Positions 1 through 10,065 of a DNA stretch of 64,000 nt are shown in pieces (positions within the stretch are counted from its first letter, which is position 1; every line of letters starts with the position of its first letter). Origin of the DNA: Cranoglanis bouderius. Its lineage: Eukaryota > Chordata > Actinopteri > Siluriformes > Cranoglanididae. Below the pieces are notes generated by a model. That model saw nothing but the letters and a program-made list of their open reading frames with translations. It ran no database searches and had not been told where the DNA came from. The stretch is taken from positions 5,296,001 through 5,360,000 of the forward strand of contig CM042551.1 of NCBI GenBank assembly GCA_023630585.1, in the 5' to 3' direction. The position numbers were made by a program, and so were the translations under genes.

Positions 1-334
1 AGCTTCCAGTCTGTTATTCTAACTCAATCAGCATGAGAGAGTGATCTCCAGCCTTGTCCTCATTAACACTCTCACCTGTGTTAACGAGAGAATCACTGAC
101 ATGATGTCAACTGGTCCTATTGTGGAAGGGCTGAAATGCAGTGGACATGTTTTTTGGGGATTAAGTTCATTTTCATGGCAAAGAGGGACTTTGAAATTAA
201 TTGCAATTCATCTGATCACTCTTCATAACATTCTGGAGTATATGCAAATTGCCATCATAAAAACTGAGGCAGTAGACTTTGTAAAAATTAATATTTGTGT
301 CATTCTCAAAACTTTTGGCCACAGCTGTGTTATG
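1..334. other. non-coding sequence, nothing recognised
   Basis: No exon, RNA gene or clear repeat seen. It is presumably intron 1 or upstream sequence of olfm2. Short open frames here lack any family resemblance. Confidence 0.5.
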
Positions 335-380
335 TTCAATGCTGACTGACTTTGTTGTCCATGCATGTGGAGTTTGTGCA

Positions 381-441
381 GGGGGGGGCATGGTGGCTTA
401 GTGCATTTGCCTCACACCTCCAGGGTTGGGGGTTTGATTCC

Positions 442-500
<59 letters not shown>

Positions 501-770
501 AGTTTGCATATTCTCCCTGTGCTTTGGGGGTTTCCTCCAGGTACTCCTGTTTCCTCTCCCAGTCCAAAGACAGTTGTAGGTTGATTGGCATCTCTAAATT
601 GTCCAGGGTGTGTGTGTGGCCCAGCCACTGGGGGTTGGACTCATTGCTGGTCCCAAGCCCAGATAAAATGGGAGGGTTGTGTCAGGAAGGGCATCTGGCA
701 TAAAATGTGTGCCAAGTCAAAAAAAATCTAAAGTGGACCCATAGTGCAGGAATCATGTTAAGAAAAAAAA
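381..770 (+). mobile_element. Mermaid/V-SINE-type tRNA-derived SINE with internal (GT)n
   Basis: The head (GGCATGGTGGCTTAGTGC and GGTTTGATTCCCACC) resembles pol III A and B boxes. The SINE core follows: GAGTTTGCATATTCTCCCTG, CAGTCCAAAGACAG and TTGATTGGCATCTCTAAATT. The short GT run normal for this SINE has grown to 54 nt (446-499). After about 630 the sequence leaves the usual 3' core and continues in another repeat-like segment (GTCAGGAAGGGCATCTGGC). Near-identical flanks lie at 335-350 and 771-786. Confidence 0.75.
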
Positions 771-803
771 TTCAATGCTGATTGACGTGTGGATTTTGTG
801 CAG

Positions 804-1144
804 AGGGGCACGGTGGCTTTGTGGTTAGGACGTTTGCCTCGCTTTGGGATTGGGGGTTTGAATCCCGCCTCCACCCTGTGTGTGTGGAGCTTGCATATTC
901 TCCTCATGCTTCGAGGGTTTCCTCTGGTTAACCTGGTTTCCTCCCCCCTGTACAAAGACAAGCATTGTAGGCTGATTGGCATTTCTAAATTGTCTGTAGT
1001 GTGTGAATGTGTGTTTGTTCCCTGTGATGGGTTGGCACCCCGTCCAGGGTGTCCTCTGCCTTATGCCACAAGTTCTCTGGGATAGGCTCCAGGCTCCCCC
1101 GTGACACTGCATAGGATAAGCTGTATGGAAAATGGATGGATGGA
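804..1144 (+). mobile_element. Mermaid/V-SINE-type SINE, nearly full length
   Basis: It starts GGGGCACGGTGGCTTTGTGG, has the B-box-like GGTTTGAATCCCGCC, the core TTGATTGGCATTTCTAAATT-like block, GGGTTGGCACCCCGTCCAGG, GGGATAGGCTCCAGGCTCCC, and a GGAT-repeat tail. This copy serves well as the local reference for the family. It follows the previous SINE directly in the same orientation. Confidence 0.85.
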
Positions 1145-1157
1145 TGGAGTTTGTGCA

Positions 1158-1437
1158 TATTCATTCATCTTCACTAACTCTTTATCCTGGTCAGGATTGC
1201 TGTGAAACACTGGACATGAGTCATACATGAATACACACTGAATGGGATGGCAGTCCATTGCAGGGCACCATGCACACAAACATTCCTACATACCCGGTGC
1301 TATGATTAGCCAATCCACTTACTGGGATGTCTTTGGGAGGTTAGAGGAAACTGGAGAACCCAGGGGAAACCCATATGGACACAGGGAGAACTGTACAGTA
1401 AACCAAGCTCAGGATTGAACCAGAGAACAATGTGCAC
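1158..1437 (-). mobile_element. SINE of a second V-SINE subfamily (Merman-like)
   Basis: Read on the minus strand it ends CAGGATAAAGAGTTAGTGAAG-like and GATGAATGAATA. Its core has TCTCCAGTTTCCTC, GGATTGGCTAATC and GGACTGCCATCCCATTC. The subfamily differs from the GGAT-tailed one by its GAATGAAT tail. The head is degraded and the pol III boxes are poor. Confidence 0.7.
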
Positions 1438-1440
1438 AGC

Positions 1441-2237
1441 TAAGACTAGGTTGGTTGGTGTGTAAAGTGTGTGTTAAATCCTTCCTAAAGCTACAACCTA
1501 CTTAGCAGTTAGGAGTCCTTTATGAGTTGGAAGGATGACCTGATTATCATCTGTCAATTTGTATGACACTAGCTAATTGTGGATGTGTGTTAGCTCATGG
1601 ATACAGCATATGTGTGTAAAGCCGCTGTGACGTATTGCAGGACAAAGAGCAGTGGCTGGGTTCATATGTTAGCTCTAACCTTGCCTGGTTGGTAGCTCGC
1701 GTGTGACAGGAAGAGATATAGATACTGTAGTGGGAACTGGCAACAACTCACATAAATGGAATTAGTTGAAAATTGGGTAAAAAGGTCCCAGCTTATGCAT
1801 GCCACTACCTCTGCTCCCCTTGAACAAGACCATCATCCAAATGGCTGCAGCAGAGACCCTGCTTACAGCTGGGTTTTGGACAAAAGCATCAGCTAAATGA
1901 GAAAATGTTTGGCTGGTGCATTTAGTGCATAATATCTATTCCCTATTCCATTATTGTATAATTGTTCATATGAATCCTAAAATGTGCACACAGGAAATTA
2001 ATATCACAGTGCTGAATTCAAAAGACACAAAAGTGTAATTGTCCTAAAGGAGTCTAAAGGGGCATGTCAAAGGTGACAAAGAGCACACTAACAGGTGACA
2101 TATCTGGATTACTAATGGGATAATCTTTCGTTTGCAGCGTATCTGGTTTGATCCTTGGTGCAAAATATGCAAGGAATAAAAAACTTGGGAGGTGTTTTGG
2201 AAAATAGTCAAATCGTGGTCACACTTGATGAAGATTT
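1441..2237. other. non-coding stretch, decayed repeat only
   Basis: No exon seen. Bases 1780-1905 weakly resemble the tail of an old fish SINE/LINE (AAAAGCATCAGCTAAATG). The rest is unrecognised. Confidence 0.4.
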
Positions 2238-2770
2238 GCAATTACCACCCCTAAGTTGATCATTTTCCTATAACAACATGTCCCCAAATGTTTTATTCCT
2301 CGTATACCATCCATCCATTTTATATACTGCTTATCCTACAAGGGTTCGTAGGTTAAACACAAGGCGAGAAACACTGTGGACTGAGTGCCAACCCGTCACA
2401 GGGCACAGTTGCACACCCATTCACATACTACGGACAATTTTAGAAAAGCCAATCAGCCTACAGCGCTGGGGGAGGAAACCAGTGTACCTGGAGGAAACCC
2501 CCAAAGCATGGGCAGAACATGCAAACTTCATGCACACAGGGTGGAGGCAGGATTCAAACCCCTCACCCCGGAGGCACAAGGTGAACAAGCTAACCACTAA
2601 GCCACCATGCCCCCCTCTGCTTATACCAATAATTACAATTTTTATTTGACATGTCAAACAATGAGTGCGTTAATATAAACCCGGATTATTGTCAGAGCTG
2701 TTGTTATAGAAAATTACTCAACACCTTCTGACCAGTCAGAATCAAGAATTCAACAGTACTGTAGTATAAA
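2238..2770 (+). repeat. unclassified abundant repeat (family A), split by a SINE
   Basis: The left part (2238-2308) has TTTTCCTATAACAACATGTC and GTTTTATTCCTC. The right part (2640-2770) has CCTTCTGACCAGTCAGAATC and AAGAATTCAACAG. These are opposite ends of a repeat seen more fully at 39.5, 46.8, 60.9 and 61.9 kb. The copy is internally deleted and carries a SINE insertion. Confidence 0.6.
2309..2621 (-). mobile_element. Mermaid/V-SINE-type SINE inserted in family A repeat
   Basis: Begins on the + strand with the reversed GGAT tail (ATCCATCCATTTTATATACT) and ends at the reversed head (CTAAGCCACCATGCCCCCC). TATACC at 2303-2308 and 2622-2627 is the target duplication, so both borders are clear. 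Confidence 0.85.
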
Positions 2771-4064
2771 AGATATTAGTCATTTATTGGCTTCATAGCT
2801 GCTCTATATTTCCAAACATACTCTTGAGACAATATTTCCTCAAGGGTTCTTTGGAAATTTACAGTTTCCTTGGTTCAGCATTTCTACTTGTAACTCTTTC
2901 AGATAGGGAAACGCTCTCTTGTACGGTTCTAGATATAACCTTTAACGGTTCCTCCAGAAGGACGAAAGGTTCTGGATTTAATTATTTTAAAGGAATTTGG
3001 TCAAAATACCTACAATGCTACAATGATGATTTACATCAACACTAGCTAAATATGATTCATTTAGGCTGCATGGGCTGGCAGTTTTCAAGCTTAGGCTTAT
3101 TTCAAGGGTGGCAGCTGGTACCCTGTGCCCCCCACATGGCCACACCCAGGGGAGTCTGGAAATAAAGAACCAAAGAGAAAGTGTCTAGCATACCCTCAAG
3201 CATTGCAAGAACTTTAAATAGGAAAAGATAAATAGTCGTGTGTGTGTGAGTGTGTGTGGTATTCTAGTAGGACACTGAACATGCTTGCGCTGTATTTTTG
3301 GATTGTTAAGCTTTAGTGTCATCTTAGGTGAAGTTTATTTTTGGGGATGGAGAACTTGGTGCTGAAATGCTGTTCCTGGAGTGCAGAGATGAAAATGCTC
3401 TTGTTTAGATGAGTAGGGTAAAGCCACAGGGGAGGGAAATGGAGAGAGAATGAAGATCGAAAAGGGTAGAAGAGGACACAGAGATAATAAACGATAGCAG
3501 AAATTGTGGGATGAAGGTGAAAATGGAAGGAGGTGAGAGAAAGGGAAAACGATGGTGAAAGAAAGAGAGAGAGAGAAGCAGAAGAAGGTTGTGGGGTCTG
3601 TGGTGGTAATAAGATGTGACAGAAAGCTTTGCTAGCACACAGGGCGGTAGCTAGTTTACACCCTTATCACATAGCATCCTGTCCACCAAGACATGTTAAT
3701 CCAATGTGGGGAGAAAGTGTGGGGGGCGAGCGAGGTAGAGCTTCTGAGTAGAGAGAGAAAGTAAGAGAGAGTCTGATGCTCCCTTTCAATCTGTTTTATT
3801 CCCATCGCCTTGCTGTGTCACGTATAGCTGCGTGTGTGTGTGTGTTTGCTGGCAAGCATTTCTAATAGAGCTAAAAGAGATGCATCTATTCTCACACACT
3901 CCCTGTGCAGAGAGCAGCTCCATCGATTCCAAGCATCTCCCTTTCCACCGAGTGTCCAAACTGATTAGGAGCTACGCCGCTCACAAACAGATGCATCCTT
4001 ACTTCATCCCTTCCCCTCTCTCACCATTTCCCTTTGTATTTTTGATTACATACTCACTCACTCA

Positions 4065-4065
<1 letters not shown>
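2771..4065. other. non-coding stretch upstream of exon 2
   Basis: No exon recognised. Bases 2825-2995 show a decayed dispersed repeat rich in AAGGTTCT/GGTTCC motifs, also hinted at in 24390-24490 and 28440-28475. Bases 3430-3600 are purine-rich on the + strand. I looked here for a signal-peptide exon with a phase-0 donor and found none. Confidence 0.4.
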
Positions 4066-4126
<61 letters not shown>

Positions 4127-4128
4127 TT
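4066..4128 (+). repeat. (CT)n tract forming the exon 2 polypyrimidine tract
   Basis: About 30 CT units with a few T interruptions, ending two bases before the AG of the olfm2 exon 2 acceptor. It therefore serves as the polypyrimidine tract. Confidence 0.9.
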
Positions 4129-4130
4129 AG

Positions 4131-4280
4131 GCCTTGTACCCAAGCCCAGAGGAAGGCTGGCAGATCTACAGCTCAGCGCAGGATGCAGATGGGAAGTGTA
4201 TCTGCACGGTGGTGGCTCCTGCCCAGAACATGTGTAATCGAGATCCACGCAGCCGCCAGCTCCGCCAGCTCATGGAGAAG
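4131..4280 (+). CDS. olfm2: olfm2 coding exon 2 (noelin N-terminal region)
   Basis: The exon codes 50 residues in phase 0/0, starting ALYPSPEEGWQIYSSAQD and ending RQLRQLMEK. The acceptor is CTTTAG at the end of a 60-bp (CT)n tract; the donor is AAG|GTGTGTG. C23, C25 and C35 (KCIC...MC) are the conserved N-terminal cysteines that link noelin subunits. The phase-0 start implies that exon 1, carrying the signal peptide, also ends on a codon boundary; I find no convincing candidate in bases 1-4130, so it is probably upstream of the window. The open frame runs past the donor into the intron and stops at 4325, which is not part of the gene. Confidence 0.95.
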
Positions 4281-6168
4281 GTGTGTGTTGTCAAACAAGC
4301 TACACAGCCAGCCATCTCTCGCTGAAACGCGCTAAATCAACAGACTACACATGTTGTATACACATACAGATGGGCTGTTATGATCTGGTACTACAACAAA
4401 TCTGTAGGAAAATGTAGGTACTTCAAACATACCAGAGTTACAGTTGGGTCCATAAGTATTTGGACAGTGATACAATTTTCGTAATTTTGCCTCTGTACAC
4501 CCCCACAATGGATTTGAAATGAAGCAGTCAAGATGTGACTGAAGTGTAGACTTTCAGCTTTAATTCAAGGGGTTTAACAAAAATATTGCATTAACCATTT
4601 AGGAATTACAGACATTTTTTTTTGCAGAGTCCCTCCATTTTTACAGGCTCAAAAGTAATTGGACAAGCTAACATCATAAATATTAGGATTGTTTTTAATA
4701 CTTGGATGCAAATCCTTTGCAGTCAATGACTGCCTGAAGTCTGGAACCCATAAGCATCATCAAATGCTGAGTTTCCTCCCTTGAAATGCTTTGCCAGGCC
4801 TTTACTACAGCCGCCTTCAGTTCCTGCTTGTTTGTGGGTCGTTCTGGCTTCAGTTTTGTCTTCAGTAAGTGAAAAGCATGCTCAATTGGGTTGAGATTAT
4901 CAGACATTTAAGAACATTTAATTTTTTTTTGCCTTAAGAAGCTCTTGGGTTGCTTTTGCGGTATGTTTTGTGTCAGTATCCATCAGTACTGTGAAGCGCC
5001 GTCCTATCAGTTTTGCAGCATTTGACTGAATCTGAGCAGAAAGTATAACTCTATACACTGCAGAATTCATCCTGCTACTTCTATCAGCAGTCACATCATC
5101 AATAAACACCAGTGACCCAGTTCTATTGACAGCCATACAGTTCCCATGCCATAACACTTCCTCCACATGTTTGACAGATGATGTGGTATGCTTTGGATCA
5201 TGAGCCCTTCCTTTCCTTTTCCATACTCTTCTCTTCCCATCATTCCCATAGATTTGTTGTAGAAGAAATTTAACCTAGATTTACCACTGGTGAGCAAAGA
5301 TGTAAGGAATAAAACCCTTAGAGGTGTACTGTCATAGGAAATGAATGAGTGACAGAGTGTTTTATTCCACTTATACTGTACTACAGCAATTTTCCAAATA
5401 AGCAATTTATTATTTTTTTTTTTTTAAATGTATAACAGAACATTACAATTTTTGTTTCATTAGTTTAGAGTTACATGTTATGGAGCATGTTGTGGTAGAG
5501 TGAGCATTATTTTAAACTCCTTCTCTCTCTCTGCAGTTAAGACGTTCAACTTTACAAAACTGGGACAAAATCTGGGAAACCACAAACAGATAAAAAGTAT
5601 GACATGCTGTATACAGTACTGTGCAAAAGTTTTAGGCACATGCAAAGAAATGCTGTAGAGCAAAGATGCCTCCAAAATAATGAAATTCATTGTTTCTACA
5701 TTTAAAAAATAAACAAATAAATACCGTAAAGAGCAGTAAACAGTAGTAAATGAAACAGAGTCAATATTTGGTGTGACAAAAAAATAAAAATAAAAATAGT
5801 AGTCTCCGGTACAGTTTGTGCAGTTTTATAAGGAAATGAGCTGGTAAGTTTTATTGAGCATCTTGCAGAACCAGACACAGTTCTTCTGGACACTTTGACT
5901 TTCGCACTCACTTCTTATTTTTGCAGCAAAACCCAGCAGCCTTCATTGTGTTTTTTGTCTGAAAAGTGTCTCTTACGTAATATGCTGCTTTCTTTAATGA
6001 CATACAAACATTTTTTCTGTAACATTTAATTTTGTGCTAGAAAACTAATGTTTGGGAATCTAAAATGTTTTTTGTACTGATTTGATAATGTAGAAGTCAT
6101 AAAATAAAAAAATCTATAACAAAGTTTGTACAAAAAAAAAATAGAGTGCCTAAAATTTTTGCACAGTA

Positions 6169-6254
<86 letters not shown>

Positions 6255-6677
6255 AGCAGCATATTATGTAAGAGACCATTGTGTTTTTCACACAAGAAAG
6301 AAAGAAGGCTGCTGGGTTCTGCTGCAAAATTAAGAAGCAAGCGTGAAAGTCAAAGTCTCCATATCTATATATATTAAATGTAGAAGCATTTAAATTTATT
6401 ATTTTAAAGGCATCTTTGCTCTACAGCATTTCTTTACATGTGCCTAAAACTTGTGCATAGTACTGTATATACAGAAAACCAAAGTAATCACTGGCAAAGT
6501 GCTCTGGTATAAGAGGAAGAAGACATGACAGGAAAAGCTGTCACCTCCATGGGAACCATGTTGATTATTTTCCTATAACCACATTTCCCTCATGTTTTAT
6601 TCCTTTATTACACAATCTACATTTTTTCAATCTACATTTGGGTCACAGGACATATCCTTAAATCTTACATCCTGTAA

Positions 6678-6739
<62 letters not shown>

Positions 6740-7061
6740 CACGCACGCACGCACACAGATGCAGATAAAGTATTTTAATCCATAACACAGCTCACCTACA
6801 CACCTACACACAACTAATAGTCATTAGTCGACCAGGCCAAATGATTAGTTCTCCATTATTGTGTTCTGCATTAGAGAAAGTTTGTGAGAGTACATGAGGT
6901 AGGCATGCTTCTAAAAGAGGGCATGTCCTAAATTCCACCATGAAATTGGATTCATTTAGCCTTCCCCTTGAATTCGTTTTTCCCGTTGTCCCCATCTGAC
7001 TAAGAGTAGGAGAGAAATATAATAAAAAAGTTAAAAATACTCCAAAAAGCAGGAAATGGAG

Positions 7062-7129
<68 letters not shown>

Positions 7130-10024
7130 TGGAGAGACAGGCACACAAAATGTCACACAGTCTCTCTACTGCTGTGAGAACAAACTCACAATATCACACA
7201 CATTTGCTGATGAACACACAACAGCCTCGACGTTCAAGACTTTAAAGTCATGAGAACATTGTTGCTAAGCAACAAGAAAATATGGACGCTGCATAGGAAA
7301 GAGAACTAATGACAGAGCCTTATGATTTAGCTTGCTAGCACGTAGCTGGGAATTCTTGCATTAGAAAGGGCAATATAAAGGCAGAGTGACAATGGAAACA
7401 AGACAAAATTGTTAAGAGTATCAACATTTCCCTCAGGTTTGTTGACAAAATGCTAAAAAAACAAGACTATGACTAAAATTTCACTGTAGTGAACTTTTTA
7501 GCATCTTAGCATCAAAAACTAGTTATTTTTTTGCAAAAAAACAAATGGAAACAAGACAAAACCATAAAGAATATCAACATTTCCCTCAAATATGTTGTTA
7601 AATTACTTTAACAAAAAAAAAAAAAAGGTATATGACTAAAATCTCACTGTAGTATATTAACCCCATTTCCATAAAAGTTGGGATTTTTTCTAAAATGTAA
7701 TAAAAACAAAAATATGTGATTTGTCAAGTCTCTTGAAACTTTAATTAACCGGCAAAAGTACAAAGAAAATATATTCAATGTTTTCACTGACCAACTTAAT
7801 TGTATTTTGTAAATATAAACAAATTTAGAATTCGATGCCTTCAACACACTCAAAAAAAAAAGTTGGGACAGAGGCAAAACAAGATTGCAAAGTTTATAGA
7901 ATATTCAATTAACACCATCTTGGAGGATCAGGTTAATTGGTAACGTGGGAGGGTATCAGGACTGGGAATAAAAGGAGCATCCACCAAAAGCTCAGTCTTT
8001 GCAAGCAAAGATGGGTCGTGGCTCACCACTTTGTCCTAAACTTCATGAGAATTGTCAGTCAGTTCAAAAAGAACATTGCACAACGCAAGATAGCAAAGAA
8101 TTTAGGTCTTTCACCATCTACAGTGCATAATATTGTGAAAAGATTCAGCATGTTAGCATCAGAGATGGAAACAAAGATATTGTTTTGCAAACAAGTGGAA
8201 ACAAGACAAAATCATCATGAATATCAACATTTTCCTTACATATGTTGATAGATTACTAAAATCACAACTCCATGACTAAAATTTCACTGTAGTGGACTTT
8301 TTAGCATATTGGCAACAAAGATGGAAACTGGTTTTTTTTTTTTTCAAATAACAACTGGAAACAAGACAAAATCGTCACGAATATCAAAATTTTCCTCAGA
8401 TGTTTTGTGAAATTACTTTTAAAATGATTATATGACTAAAATCTCACTGTAGAATAATTCTTAGCATGTTAGCAACAGAGATGGAAACAAGTTATTGTTT
8501 TGAAAATAACAAGTGGAAACAAGACAAAATTGTTCAGAATATCATTTTCCTTGTATATGTTGTTAAATTACTAAAAGAAAAAAAAAAAAAGAAAAAAAAA
8601 AACCCTAAAAAAAGAAGAAGAAGAAAGATAGAATATAACTAAAATTTCACTATAGTACACATTTTAGCATCAGAGATCCCTGCTGGGAAAAAAAAAAAAA
8701 AAAAACAAGCAAAAAACAACAACAATAGAAACCCTCATAGAATTTGTAATGGTTTTAATGGTTATAATGGGAATTGTTTTAGTTTTGATGTGTAATGGTG
8801 TAAAACTGTAATGGTCCCTGTGGGTCTCTACTGGTAATTTGTTGCCTTCTATTGGTGGCATGTTATGTCTAGTGGATACCATTAAGGATCAATAATGGTG
8901 ATGGTTTCAATGGTTAGCTGATGGTTGATTGCTTTGCAAATAACAAGTAAGTCTAGGTCTCGACACTCATGTTCACTATGCATGAAATTAAATATATATC
9001 TTGAGAACATGAAAAATGGATTTTTGACCAATTATTTAAAAAGTATGCTCTGCCATTGCGTCACAACTCGAGCTATCCGATAATCTTGACTTCCAAAATT
9101 GTGAATAGGGTTTATGTGAAATCTGATAAACAGAGGAAGATGACATTAAATACAATGGAATAAAATATTAGATCTCCATGATCTCTCTTTAGTAGGAATG
9201 TAACTGAATATGAACACATTATTCGGACTGAACAGATAATGCAACCTAAATAAACGCGAATACAGATATGAACAGTAGGTGGAGTATTCCGAAAATCATT
9301 TCTCCTAAACTTTTTCTCAGTCTTTTCATGGGAAACAAATTAGCCGTGGTGCGTATTTCAGATTTGCAGTGTAAGTCTGCAATACATGGACATAATATGC
9401 TAAACCTGGCAACCCTGCCCTCAGAACCGAGACTAAATTCATTAATGTGATACTAAAAGGGGAAGCACTATTAGCTTTTTCCCATCAGTGGTTTGCTCCA
9501 GTAACCTGACCTAACCAGTGCCTTACTGAGCTCCAAAATGAAAACCATATTTCTACCATATATCTGTACAAACAATAGAAATATGCTTTCATATCCTGAG
9601 CTCCATATTCCAGCTCCATTAAGAGCAACAAACAGATGCAGATACAGATAATGGCCTTGCGTTACGCCCCCAATATACACAGGTTTTCTTTTCTCTAGAT
9701 GGTGGGCTGGTTAGCTGATTACTGTGTGGAAAATTTTACAGCTTAAGTTTAGATTAATCTCATGAGGAGATTAATATAAACAAGCATACCATTGTTTAAA
9801 CTTATATTTAGTCATTTAACTATTTCAGCCTTGACGTGTTTTAATTCGGGGCATCATGGTGGTGCGGTTAATGGCATTGCTCTCTCATATCTCCAGGGTT
9901 CCAGGTTCGATCTTGAGCTCAAGTTACTGTCTTTGAGGCATGTTCCTTCCATGTTCATGTGGGTTTCTGACCAGGTTTTTCCACCTCTGACTCTAAATCA
10001 ACCCTAAGTGTGAATGAGGGTGTG

Positions 10025-10065
<41 letters not shown>

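Noticed and set aside
804..890. tRNA-like A and B boxes in SINE heads as possible tRNA genes
   Set aside because: No cloverleaf; the boxes belong to tRNA-derived SINE heads repeated across the window.
3700..3860. possible olfm2 first exon or promoter upstream of exon 2
   Set aside because: No start codon followed by a hydrophobic signal sequence and a phase-0 donor; composition is not promoter-like.
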